Of a stretch of DNA of 8,786 nt, positions 1-5,903 are shown piece by piece. The DNA is taken from NCBI GenBank assembly GCA_029258495.1, contig JARHYV010000324.1, forward strand, positions 1-8,786. Direction: 5' to 3'. The position numbers were made by a program, and so were the translations under genes. Source of the DNA: Faecousia sp. (GTDB taxonomy: Bacteria; Bacillota; Clostridia; Oscillospirales; Oscillospiraceae). The notes below the pieces were generated by a model. That model was not told the origin of the DNA. It worked only from the letters and a program-made list of their open reading frames with translations, and made no database searches. The stretch's first letter is position 1; each line of letters starts with the position of its first letter.

Positions 1-675
1 CCAATACAGCAGCGCAAACACAATGAACAAGGAAATAATATTACTTCCGATCTTGCTGAACACCGTTCCTTCGATCAGCGGTGTCAAGGCTACCTTCATG
101 ACTGAGGCAAGCAAAATCACGATGAGCATATCCGGCAGAGAATATATCACATCCACGATCCGCATGATGACCATATCCACCTTTCCTCCGCAGTAGCCTG
201 CAATGGATCCAATGGTCAAACCGAAGATCAGAACAATGATACTGGCAAAGAAACCAACGGAAATGGAAATTCTGGTGCCGTAAACCACGCGGATAAAATA
301 GTCACGACCGGATGCATCCGTCCCGAAAATATGCGGGAAGACACTTTCTCCTGCATCTATTTTCTTCTGCTCTGTTTCGCCGTATGTAAAAGGCGCCAAA
401 TTGTTATAGGAGGCATCCACCGGTTTTCCCGGGCGGACTCCCAGCATTTGGTCGTATTGATAAGGCCAGAAAAACGGAATAATGACTGCCGACAGGGTGA
501 TCAGGATGATCAGCACCATGCTGATAGATGCAATTTTATTTTTCAACAGGCGTTTCATGCCATCCTTGAAGAAGGTGGTCGACGGGCGCATCTGCACCAT
601 ATATGCCTTTTCCTCTTCCGTTGCCGGAAGGAAGTCTTCCATATTGATATGTAGGCTGAATGGGTTCTTTTTCAT
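1..675 (-). CDS. oppC: Oligopeptide ABC transporter permease OppC (3' end beyond the window)
   Basis: Second inner-membrane permease of a peptide-importing ABC transporter (OppC/DppC family). The visible part is 225 codons with no stop before position 1; the C-terminus lies outside the window, including the EAA loop that contacts the ATPase. A cytoplasmic N-terminal tail of about 45 residues precedes TM1 (about residues 48-68). An extracytoplasmic stretch follows, with the OppC/DppC hallmark GTDASGRD at residues 118-125, then further hydrophobic segments at about 137-160, 176-191 and 208-225. The ATG at 673-675 is chosen because GAGGTGG lies just upstream, overlapping the end of oppB; 11 bp separate the genes, so they are co-transcribed. 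The remaining opp genes (ATPases, possibly the binding protein) would be expected to the left. Family assignment is firm; peptide specificity, and hence Opp versus Dpp, is inferred. Confidence 0.9.
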   Translation of the reverse strand, partial: MKKNPFSLHINMEDFLPATEEEKAYMVQMRPSTTFFKDGMKRLLKNKIASISMVLIILITLSAVIIPFFWPYQYDQMLGVRPGKPVDASYNNLAPFTYGETEQKKIDAGESVFPHIFGTDASGRDYFIRVVYGTRISISVGFFASIIVLIFGLTIGSIAGYCGGKVDMVIMRIVDVIYSLPDMLIVILLASVMKVALTPLIEGTVFSKIGSNIISLFIVFALLYW

Positions 676-686
676 ATCCGTCCACC

Positions 687-1616
687 TCACTCCAGATTAA
701 TTCGGGGATCTACCACCTTGTAGAGAATATCACTGACCAAATTCATAAATACGATCAAAACCGCCAATACAATGGTCGTACCCATGATCATGGGGTAGTC
801 ACGATTGGTGATACTGCTGACGAATGCGCCGCCAATTCCGGGAACTGCAAAGATCTTCTCCACCACAAGCGAACCCGTAACAATACTGGCAAGCATCGGG
901 CCCACATAGGTGATCACCGGGATCAGGGAATTTTTCAGGGCATGACCGAAAATGATCCGTGAGGATGCAACACCCTTTGCGCGGGCTGTTCGGATATAAT
1001 CCTGTCCCAAAACATCCAGCATTGAGGATCTGGTCAACCGGGTAATATAAGCCATGGGATAAAGAGAAAGTGTAATGATCGGCAGCAGCAGCCCCTTTGC
1101 CGTTTCGCCATTGGCCGGAAGAATCCCGAGCTTTAGTGCAAAAATCAAAAGCAAAAGCGTACCCATAATAAACGACGGCATGGAAACAAACGCTGTGGTG
1201 ATGACCATGATAATCTTGTCGGGCAGTTTGTTTCGTTGAAGGGCAGCAAATGCTCCCAGAACAACACCGGATACCAAGGCAACGCCTGCTGCAATCACAC
1301 CAAGCTTTGCGGATGTCTTCAGGCCTTCGGAGATCACATCGATCACATCACGCCCGCGCTGCTTAATCGATGGGCCGAAATCAAACTTCGTCACAATATC
1401 TTTGAGGTATGTAACATACTGCTGAAACAGTGGCTTATCCATGCCGTATTTTGCCATAAGCGCAGCCTCGGCCTCTTTGGTGATTGCCTTTTCTCCAAGG
1501 AAGGGGCCGCCCGGAACCGCTCGCATTACAAAAAATGTAATGGTAATAACGACCCATACGGTCAATAATGCCAGCCCTATTCGTTTCAGGATATACAGCA
1601 GGGTTTTGGTATTCAT
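687..1616 (-). CDS. oppB: Oligopeptide ABC transporter permease OppB
   Basis: First permease subunit of a peptide-importing ABC transporter, 309 residues, a normal family length. TM1 is at about residues 9-31, followed by the typical PGGPF (35-39) and a long extracytoplasmic segment containing KYGMDKPLFQQY (56-67). Five more hydrophobic segments follow, at about 103-125, 134-162, 176-190, 229-250 and 276-296. The EAA-type cytoplasmic loop that docks the ATPase is visible around 205-231 (DYIRTARAKG then HALKNSLIPV), followed by VEKIFAVPGIG (252-262). A start 51 bp further upstream is open in frame, but the ATG at 1614-1616 has AAGGAAGG six bases before it and gives the standard MNTKTLLYILKRIG N-terminus, so I use it. 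It is the first gene of an operon with oppC and has its own promoter at 1688-1716. The PGGPF motif favours Opp over Dpp; substrate is inferred. Confidence 0.93.
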   Translation of the reverse strand: MNTKTLLYILKRIGLALLTVWVVITITFFVMRAVPGGPFLGEKAITKEAEAALMAKYGMDKPLFQQYVTYLKDIVTKFDFGPSIKQRGRDVIDVISEGLKTSAKLGVIAAGVALVSGVVLGAFAALQRNKLPDKIIMVITTAFVSMPSFIMGTLLLLIFALKLGILPANGETAKGLLLPIITLSLYPMAYITRLTRSSMLDVLGQDYIRTARAKGVASSRIIFGHALKNSLIPVITYVGPMLASIVTGSLVVEKIFAVPGIGGAFVSSITNRDYPMIMGTTIVLAVLIVFMNLVSDILYKVVDPRINLE

Positions 1617-1639
1617 AAAAATCCTTCCTTTCCGGCACC

Positions 1640-1671
1640 ATTCTTGAATTGTTTTTAATTTGTTCAAGAAT
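1640..1671. repeat. Inverted repeat in the oppB leader
   Basis: ATTCTTGAA (1640-1648) and TTCAAGAAT (1663-1671) form a perfect 9-bp inverted repeat around a 14-nt AT-rich loop. It lies in the predicted 5' leader, about 10 bp upstream of the oppB Shine-Dalgarno sequence. It could be an operator just downstream of the transcription start, or an RNA hairpin affecting translation. No T-tract follows it on the minus strand, so it is not an obvious terminator. Confidence 0.5.
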
Positions 1672-1687
1672 CATTAATATGGACTCT

Positions 1688-1716
1688 ATTATATGCATGA
1701 TGATGTATATTTTCAA
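1688..1716 (-). promoter_or_regulatory. Sigma-A promoter of the opp operon
   Basis: On the minus strand, TTGAAA (1716-1711) is followed after exactly 17 bp by a perfect TATAAT (1693-1688). Transcription would start near 1681, giving a leader of about 65 nt before the oppB ATG at 1616. Confidence 0.8.
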
Positions 1717-1719
1717 CTG

Positions 1720-2094
1720 TGTAAAATCACAAAAAACCAGTGATCTCACGCGCTTGTTTTGTAAGTTATGTGCGCACACATGTTTTTGTGTGAAAGTCAT
1801 TCCGAAATTTCTTCAAGTTAATCCTGCATCACTAAATCTCAGCCAAAGAATTCATCTGTGTTATTTTAGCTTTTGTGTTATATTCTTAATACACTTGTCT
1901 TTGTGTTGTGTATTTTATATAGGATATTGTTTCTCTCTGAAATATAGTGAATTATTATCATTCTGATATTTCATATTGATATTCGATATCTTTTCTCATC
2001 ACTTATTCTGTACATATTCATATATATGCATATTTTTCATTATTTACGCATATTCATTCATCCGCTGTGCATAATTATTTTCACACTCAAATAC
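1720..2094. other. AT-rich intergenic stretch without a recognisable gene
   Basis: This gap between the opp promoter and the terminator of the next operon is much more AT-rich than its surroundings: hand counts give 13 G+C in 1861-1920 and 14 in 1981-2040. Short open frames exist, but none has a convincing ribosome binding site or recognisable protein. I saw no tRNA, no strong terminator hairpin and no convincing CodY box. It may hold binding sites for regulators of the opp operon, or curved DNA; that is speculation. Confidence 0.6.
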
Positions 2095-2132
2095 AAAAAA
2101 TCCCGGTGTCACAGTCACCTGCGACACCGGGA
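2095..2132 (-). terminator. Rho-independent terminator of the ytr-like ABC operon
   Basis: TCCCGGTGTC (2101-2110) pairs perfectly with GACACCGGGA (2123-2132). After one A/C mismatch, CAG/CTG extends the stem to a TCAC loop. On the minus strand the stem is followed by six T (complement of A2095-2100). It sits 12 bp after the stop codon of the ABC-2 permease. Confidence 0.93.
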
Positions 2133-2144
2133 TCATCCGTTATT

Positions 2145-2774
2145 TTAGTTGAATTCTCGTTTTTTGTAGAAATGAATGGACAGGAGCCACGACAGGATAT
2201 ACACTGCAGCCTCTCCCAGCACCAGACAAATCAGCATCCCAACAGAGGAAGGCCTAGGCACTGCATCCGCTTGAACAACCATCGACACATAGACACCTAT
2301 AAGCGACCCTGCAAACACCGCAATAATGTAGGCAAGACGGCTTTTCTCTACTCCGACCTTGAAGACAAGCGGCAAAGTGAATGCCGGCATCAGAAGGGGC
2401 ACTGCAAGGATGGTGGCGATAAGGGAGATGAACTCATTTGGGTCAAACGCTGCCATCCGGCTCATACGCAGCCACTGGATCAAGACTGTGACAAGAACAA
2501 CTGGGATCTGGACGAACAGACCGCACACATATTTGGCAGAAACAAGCTGAGCTCTGCTGTATGGCAGTGCTGCACTGTAAACCTCCCACTTGTCCCGCTC
2601 GTCATAGGAGAGCAATGTAGTCGGCATCACACCGGCAAGCACGCACGGATAAATAATCATAAAGAGATTTCCATTCGCGAAGGGTGCAATCAGCACAAAC
2701 ACAAGCATAAGTAAAATGTACATTCCTCCGTATTTTCTGATGGAATAAAGCTCCTTACAAAGTAAACCCTTCAT
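2145..2774 (-). CDS. ABC-2 type transporter permease
   Basis: Membrane subunit of an ABC-2 exporter, 209 residues. About six hydrophobic segments are visible (roughly residues 18-34, 37-55, 82-101, 116-137, 146-168, 178-199). The motif LSYDERDKWEVYSAALPYSR (55-74), in the first cytoplasmic loop, is typical of the short ABC-2 permeases (ABC2_membrane_5 type) encoded beside YtrA-like GntR regulators. The ATG at 2772-2774 lies one base after the upstream ATPase stop, and its Shine-Dalgarno AAGGAGG sits inside the end of the ATPase gene, so the two are translationally linked and probably form one complex. Transporters of this type are linked to cell-envelope stress and peptide-antibiotic responses; the actual substrate here cannot be read from the sequence. 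It is the last gene of the operon, followed by a strong terminator. Confidence 0.88.
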   Translation of the reverse strand: MKGLLCKELYSIRKYGGMYILLMLVFVLIAPFANGNLFMIIYPCVLAGVMPTTLLSYDERDKWEVYSAALPYSRAQLVSAKYVCGLFVQIPVVLVTVLIQWLRMSRMAAFDPNEFISLIATILAVPLLMPAFTLPLVFKVGVEKSRLAYIIAVFAGSLIGVYVSMVVQADAVPRPSSVGMLICLVLGEAAVYILSWLLSIHFYKKREFN

Positions 2775-2775
2775 A

Positions 2776-3618
2776 TTAGTTCGCCTCCTTGATCATTGCA
2801 ACAAATAGATCCTCTATACTGATCGGGCCGATCTTCATCCCGGTCGGGATCTGCTCCCGACGCACAACAGCCTCAACTCCATATGCAGACTCTTTTTTAT
2901 GGATGATACAGTCAGGATCCAGAACTTCAAGCTCCTGAGCAGACCCCCGAACGATACCATAGGTTTCCAGCAGAACATCCTTTTCTTCGCAGATGAGCAT
3001 TTTGCCCTTATGCAGAAACGCAATATAGTCGCACAGTTTCTCCAGATCGCTTACAATGTGGGAAGAAATCAGGATAGAGTGGGATGCATCCCGGGTGAAC
3101 TCATTAAAAATATTCACAACTTCGTCGCGCACTACCGGATCCAGACCGTTTGTCGCCTCATCAAGGATCAAAAGCTTTGCATCATGGGACAGGGCGATCG
3201 CAATGCCCAATTTCATCTTCATTCCACGAGAAAAAGACTTAAAGGGTTTCTTTGTCGGAATAGACAATTTCTCCAGCAGTCCGGCATAGGTGCCATCGCT
3301 CCAGCGGTTGTATGTATACCGCATGATCTTCCCTATCTGCATGGCATTCAAAAACTGAGGGATCCCAGCATCGTCCAATACAACTCCGATCTCCTGCTTT
3401 GTCAGGCACAGATCCTCCTGATTGTCCCGACCGAGGATCTTGATCGTACCGGCATCCTTGTGGATCATATCCAGAATCAGCCGGATCGTTGTGCTTTTTC
3501 CCGCTCCGTTCTCTCCGATCAGCCCCAGGATGCATCCGCTGGGCAATGTCAGGTTGATCCCGTCCAACCGAAACCCCGGATAGGATTTTGTCAGGTTTGT
3601 AATTTCTAACGCATTCAT
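2776..3618 (-). CDS. ABC transporter ATP-binding protein (YtrB/BcrA-like)
   Basis: Cytoplasmic ATPase powering the adjacent ABC-2 permease, 280 residues, normal length. Walker A is GENGAGKST at residues 35-43. The signature motif is a variant, SRGMK (130-134), common in this exporter class in place of LSGGQ. Walker B is LLILDEATNGLD (149-160) with catalytic Glu154, and the H-loop His is 187 in SSHIVSD. Where a Q-loop glutamine is often found, this protein reads IGVVLDD (77-83), as in many BcrA-like ATPases. The C-terminal 70 residues form the less conserved tail of this class. The start at 3616-3618 follows TTGGAGGG by six bases. The gene lies 44 bp after the GntR gene and one base before the permease. 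Role as exporter ATPase is firm; any antibiotic-resistance role is inference from the family. Confidence 0.93.
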   Translation of the reverse strand: MNALEITNLTKSYPGFRLDGINLTLPSGCILGLIGENGAGKSTTIRLILDMIHKDAGTIKILGRDNQEDLCLTKQEIGVVLDDAGIPQFLNAMQIGKIMRYTYNRWSDGTYAGLLEKLSIPTKKPFKSFSRGMKMKLGIAIALSHDAKLLILDEATNGLDPVVRDEVVNIFNEFTRDASHSILISSHIVSDLEKLCDYIAFLHKGKMLICEEKDVLLETYGIVRGSAQELEVLDPDCIIHKKESAYGVEAVVRREQIPTGMKIGPISIEDLFVAMIKEAN

Positions 3619-3662
3619 ATCTGTCCCTCCAAACTAAATTGTATCATTTCCAAAATATTTTC

Positions 3663-3992
3663 TCAGCTGAGATTACACGCAGCTGCCAACTGTACGATCT
3701 GATCCAAGTATTCTTCGATCTTTTTCAGGTTTTCTTCTCGGAGCAGTTCTGTGTTCTTAGGCGCTACATAGCACCCCTTTCCCTGCAGCGTATAAATGAA
3801 CCCATCTTTTTCCAATTCATCATAGGCGCGCTTGGTTGTAATAAAGCTGATGCGCAAATCCTTCGCCAAGCCACGGATGGATGGCAGCATTTCATCCGGC
3901 TGAAGTACACCGCTGATGATCTGGGTCTTGATCTGTGTGTAGATTTGATCATAAATCGGGGTTCCGCTTTTGTTATCGATCAGGATATTCAT
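3663..3992 (-). CDS. GntR-family transcriptional regulator, YtrA subfamily
   Basis: Small DNA-binding repressor, 109 residues. The GntR winged helix-turn-helix spans about residues 10-78: IYDQIYTQIKTQIISG, then LPSIRGLAKDLRIS (36-49), TTKRAYDELEKDGFI (52-66) and the wing GKGCYV (71-76). Only a short tail of about 30 residues follows, which marks the YtrA subfamily rather than FadR/HutC types with large effector domains. The chosen start (3990-3992) has AAAGGAGGG five bases upstream; a longer in-frame start at 4067 would reach back through the promoter and is unlikely. It is the first gene of the operon GntR-ATPase-permease. A 23-bp dyad overlapping the promoter -10 (4008-4030) is a natural operator, so autorepression is likely, relieved by an envelope signal that is unknown. 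Confidence 0.92.
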   Translation of the reverse strand: MNILIDNKSGTPIYDQIYTQIKTQIISGVLQPDEMLPSIRGLAKDLRISFITTKRAYDELEKDGFIYTLQGKGCYVAPKNTELLREENLKKIEEYLDQIVQLAAACNLS

Positions 3993-4007
3993 GTGCTCCC
4001 TCCTTTG

Positions 4008-4030
4008 CTGTATATGTTGATTATATACAG
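4008..4030. promoter_or_regulatory. Probable operator of the YtrA-like regulator
   Basis: CTGTATAT (4008-4015) and ATATACAG (4023-4030) form a perfect 8-bp inverted repeat with a 7-bp spacer. Viewed as half-sites it is ACTGTA-13 bp-TACAGC on the minus strand. It covers the -10 hexamer and the predicted transcription start, so bound regulator would block RNA polymerase. The 13-bp spacing matches the AGTGTA-13-TACACT geometry described, as I recall, for Bacillus subtilis YtrA. Binding itself is inferred. Confidence 0.8.
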
Positions 4031-4048
4031 TTGATACAGATTTGTCAA
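4020..4048 (-). promoter_or_regulatory. Consensus sigma-A promoter of the GntR-ABC operon
   Basis: On the minus strand a perfect TTGACA (4048-4043) is followed after exactly 17 bp by a perfect TATAAT (4025-4020). Transcription would start near 4013, leaving a leader of about 20 nt before the GntR start. Full-consensus strength with an operator over the -10 fits a promoter normally held repressed. Confidence 0.93.
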
Positions 4049-4050
4049 GA

Positions 4051-4079
4051 AAAAAATCTCCCTGCAAAAGCAGGGAGAT
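4051..4079 (-). terminator. Rho-independent terminator of hsp20
   Basis: ATCTCCCTGC (4056-4065) and GCAGGGAGAT (4070-4079) form a perfect 10-bp stem with an AAAA loop on the plus strand. On the minus strand the stem ends in a T-tract (complement of A4051-4056). It lies 21 bp beyond the hsp20 stop, and the -35 of the next operon begins two bases past its T-tract. Confidence 0.93.
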
Positions 4080-4100
4080 CGTACTGATAGAATAGTTGCA

Positions 4101-4559
4101 TCATTCGATTTCAAGGGTTCTGGACTCCGGGAGATTTACTTCCCGTTTCGGCATGGACAATTTCAAAACGCCATTGTCATAGGATGCTTTGATGTGATCC
4201 GTATCGATTTCCGACACATTGAACTGTCTGCAATAGGAGCCGTAGGAGCGTTCCATCCGAATGACCTTCCCCTTCTGATCCTTCTCATCCACACGGGAAT
4301 GACGCTCCGCATGGATCGAAAGCATATCGCCGTTCAAATCCAGATGAATGTCCTTCTTATCAAATCCCGGCAGATCTGCCTCCAACAGGTAGTGATCTCC
4401 TTCGTCCGTTACATCTGTCTTGAATTCAGCCAGATCCTTGCTGTCAAAGAAATGACCAAAGGGATCGGCAAAGAAGTTTCTTTCCAATTCTTCCATCTCG
4501 CGGAAAGGATTAAACACATTCACCTGATGATCATGATTTCTTCTGCTAAGTTCAAACAT
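4101..4559 (-). CDS. Small heat-shock protein, Hsp20/alpha-crystallin family
   Basis: ATP-independent holdase chaperone that keeps unfolding proteins soluble during heat or other stress; cytoplasmic, forming large oligomers. It has 152 residues, typical length. An N-terminal region of about 45 residues (VNVFNPFREMEELERNFF at 13-30) precedes the alpha-crystallin domain (about 46-140), with ADLPGFDKKDIHLDLNGDML (61-80) and the diagnostic NGVLKLSMPKRE (129-140). The C-terminal tail ends LEIE, a match to the I-x-I-like motif that joins dimers. The start at 4557-4559 has GGAGGT seven bases upstream; a longer frame to 4646 lacks a suitable ribosome site and its extra residues look unlike the family. 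It is a single gene with a terminator downstream. A perfect CIRCE element at 4738-4764 indicates HrcA repression, less usual for Hsp20 than for groESL or dnaK. Confidence 0.95.
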   Translation of the reverse strand: MFELSRRNHDHQVNVFNPFREMEELERNFFADPFGHFFDSKDLAEFKTDVTDEGDHYLLEADLPGFDKKDIHLDLNGDMLSIHAERHSRVDEKDQKGKVIRMERSYGSYCRQFNVSEIDTDHIKASYDNGVLKLSMPKREVNLPESRTLEIE

Positions 4560-4608
4560 AATAAATACCTCCAAAATCGTTATATCAATTATGTCGACGC
4601 AATCTGTT

Positions 4609-4653
4609 TCATCCGACGAGATCGGCATTCGCCGGACATCCTGCATGACCCAT
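4609..4653 (-). CDS. Possible 14-residue leader ORF upstream of hsp20
   Basis: A short frame, MGHAGCPANADLVG, begins at the ATG 4651-4653. AAAAGGAG (4671-4664) lies 10 bases before it, the only good Shine-Dalgarno sequence in the long hsp20 leader apart from that of hsp20 itself. The stop is 49 bases before the hsp20 start. ATG codons in the other two frames lie nearby (4660, 4646), so which frame is used, if any, is uncertain. The peptide matches nothing I recognise; the site may instead be a remnant or a standby ribosome site. Confidence 0.22.
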   Translation of the reverse strand: MGHAGCPANADLVG

Positions 4654-4734
4654 CGGTCATCATCTCCTTTTCTTGATACTCATTATGGACTGCAATTTTG
4701 TATTTATTATGATGTTCCTATGAACGAACCGTTA

Positions 4735-4764
4735 ATTTTAGCACTCTTGTAAAAAGAGTGCTAA
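4735..4764 (-). promoter_or_regulatory. Candidate hsp20 promoter embedded in CIRCE
   Basis: On the minus strand TTAGCA (4764-4759) and TAAAAT (4740-4735) are separated by 18 bp, giving a weak -35 and a good -10 that both lie in or at the edge of the CIRCE arms. Transcription would start near 4729 with a leader of about 170 nt. An alternative pair a little downstream, TTAACG-18-CATAAT, is about as plausible, so the start site is uncertain. Confidence 0.4.
4738..4764. promoter_or_regulatory. CIRCE operator (HrcA binding site)
   Basis: TTAGCACTC (4738-4746), a 9-bp spacer, and GAGTGCTAA (4756-4764) match the CIRCE consensus TTAGCACTC-N9-GAGTGCTAA at every position. CIRCE is the binding site of the heat-shock repressor HrcA, normally found before hrcA-grpE-dnaK and groESL. 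Here the nearest downstream gene on the minus strand is hsp20, so HrcA control of hsp20 is the direct reading. hrcA itself is not in this window. Confidence 0.96.
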
Positions 4765-4803
4765 AATATACTTTATTCAAGTTCCAGACGCTGTCCGCTT
4801 GTG

Positions 4804-5817
4804 TTACCGAACTGCCACTGCCCGTTTCTCCGCTTTCGACCACTTATACCACAGTACCGTATCCCGAATGGTTTCACGGAGATCTCTGGGAGAGTACCCC
4901 AGTTCCCGTGTGGCTTTGTCATGAGAAAAGCGATCATTACTTCTCAGGGTATACAGGGAGTACTTGGTATACAGCGGACGCTGTTTCTTTTTCTTGGCAT
5001 ACCACTGCATCATGGGTGCCGCCAATTCTGCCATCCACATAGGCAGAACCACGAGCTTTTTCCCGCAGGTTTCTGCACGCGCCATGTCCAATACCTCCCG
5101 GATCTCGTAGTGACGGTTGGACAGGATATAGCATTCACCGGAGGTTCCCTTGTTCAGTGCCTGTAAGCATCCTCTTGCCACATCCCGCACATCCACGAAA
5201 TCATATCCGCCATTCACACAGGCAGGCAGAGCTCCACGCAGATAATCCGTGATCATCTGAACCAGATGATTTCCGGACGGATCGTTCGGGCCGATGATGC
5301 CGGAAGGATGCACCACCACAACATCAAGACCCTGTTTCCCTGCCTCAAGAACCACTCTTGTTGCGGATGCCTTGGTCTTTGCATATACACCGGTCACCGT
5401 ATTGGGGGAAAATTCGTCTGTTTCATCAATGACGGAAAAATGATCCTTTTCCGGGATCGCATGAACAGAGCTGACATACAAAAACCGCTTTACCCCGTAT
5501 TCCTTTGCAAGGGAAAGCATATTTTGGGTGCCGTTGATATTTACCTGATAAATCGCCGGTGTCCCCTTTTCCGAAATATCAATAATGCCGGCCGTATGGA
5601 TCACATACACTTCTTCCTCCTGTGTATGCTCAAACAGCGGACGAAGGCTGTCGATATCCCGCACATCTCCCTGAATGTAATGAACATTACTTTGTTCCTG
5701 ACATTTTTCGTTGGGAAGGATCAGCCCATACACCTCGGATGTTTCATCATCCAACATTCTCACAAGCGTACTGCCCAAATGACCGTTTGCACCGGTAATA
5801 ATATATCTTTTCTTCAT
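4804..5817 (-). CDS. Extended SDR family NAD(P)-dependent epimerase/dehydratase or reductase
   Basis: Cytoplasmic oxidoreductase of the extended short-chain dehydrogenase family, 337 residues, normal length. The Rossmann dinucleotide motif is TGANGHLG at residues 8-15 (GxxGxxG). GD at 50-51 and HTAG at 74-77 are the usual cofactor-pocket motifs. SSVH at 116-119 and Y145-A-K-T-K149 supply the catalytic Ser/Tyr/Lys set. HPSGIIGP (170-177) and DFVDVRDVARG (206-216) are typical of the dihydroflavonol-reductase/3-beta-HSD-like branch, so a reductase on a small carbonyl or sterol-like substrate is as likely as a sugar epimerase. The true substrate cannot be read. The start at 5815-5817 has GAGGTG eight bases upstream. 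It is divergent from a TetR regulator with overlapping promoters, so TetR control is likely. No clear terminator separates its stop from CIRCE, 39 bp away. Confidence 0.9.
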   Translation of the reverse strand: MKKRYIITGANGHLGSTLVRMLDDETSEVYGLILPNEKCQEQSNVHYIQGDVRDIDSLRPLFEHTQEEEVYVIHTAGIIDISEKGTPAIYQVNINGTQNMLSLAKEYGVKRFLYVSSVHAIPEKDHFSVIDETDEFSPNTVTGVYAKTKASATRVVLEAGKQGLDVVVVHPSGIIGPNDPSGNHLVQMITDYLRGALPACVNGGYDFVDVRDVARGCLQALNKGTSGECYILSNRHYEIREVLDMARAETCGKKLVVLPMWMAELAAPMMQWYAKKKKQRPLYTKYSLYTLRSNDRFSHDKATRELGYSPRDLRETIRDTVLWYKWSKAEKRAVAVR

Positions 5818-5849
5818 AATAAATGCACCTCAAGTTTCTGAACACATTG

Positions 5850-5878
5850 TTGATTTTCTTTGATATCCGGATTATAAT
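5850..5878 (+). promoter_or_regulatory. tetR promoter
   Basis: TTGATT (5850-5855) is followed after 17 bp by TATAAT (5873-5878). Transcription would start near 5885, giving a leader of about 100 nt to the TetR ATG at 5988. Its -10 overlaps four bases of the -10 of the divergent SDR promoter. Confidence 0.75.
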
Positions 5879-5899
5879 ATGCCTGTATCATTCTATCAA
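5871..5899 (-). promoter_or_regulatory. SDR gene promoter (divergent, sharing its -10 with tetR)
   Basis: On the minus strand TTGATA (5899-5894) is followed after 17 bp by TATAAT (5876-5871). Transcription would start near 5864 and run left to the SDR gene, a leader of about 45 nt. The palindrome ATTATAAT (5871-5878) supplies the -10 in both directions. Confidence 0.78.
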
Positions 5900-5903
5900 T
5901 GAT
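5887..5903. repeat. Short dyad over the SDR promoter -35
   Basis: ATCATT (5887-5892) and AATGAT (5898-5903) form a perfect 6-bp inverted repeat with a 5-bp spacer, overlapping the -35 of the SDR promoter and the start region of tetR transcripts. The size suits a TetR-family operator, but 6-bp arms in AT-rich DNA can arise by chance. Confidence 0.35.

Noticed and set aside
1649..1966. Plus-strand open frame of 105 codons in the AT-rich gap
   Set aside because: No Shine-Dalgarno sequence before it, Cys/Phe-rich content typical of AT-rich noncoding DNA, and it overlaps the opp promoter on the other strand.
1921..1980. Possible CodY box near the opp operon
   Set aside because: The best match to AATTTTCWGAAAATT is about 10 of 15 positions, which is expected by chance in such AT-rich DNA.
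2067..2714. Long plus-strand open frame (215 codons) over the ABC-2 permease
   Set aside because: It is antisense to a clear membrane protein, starts within AT-rich DNA without a good ribosome site, runs through the terminator hairpin, and has a low-complexity His/Gln/Lys composition unlike a real protein.
2899..3609. Plus-strand open frame (236 codons) opposite the ABC ATPase
   Set aside because: The minus strand carries all ATPase motifs in frame; the plus frame has no family features or ribosome site.
4560..4646. 29-residue N-terminal extension of Hsp20
   Set aside because: No suitably spaced ribosome site at 4646, residues not like the family, and a strong GGAGGT sits before the ATG at 4559.
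4738..4764. The CIRCE repeat as a terminator for the SDR gene
   Set aside because: The 9-bp arms are followed on the minus strand by AAAATT rather than a T-tract, and the exact CIRCE consensus explains the repeat.
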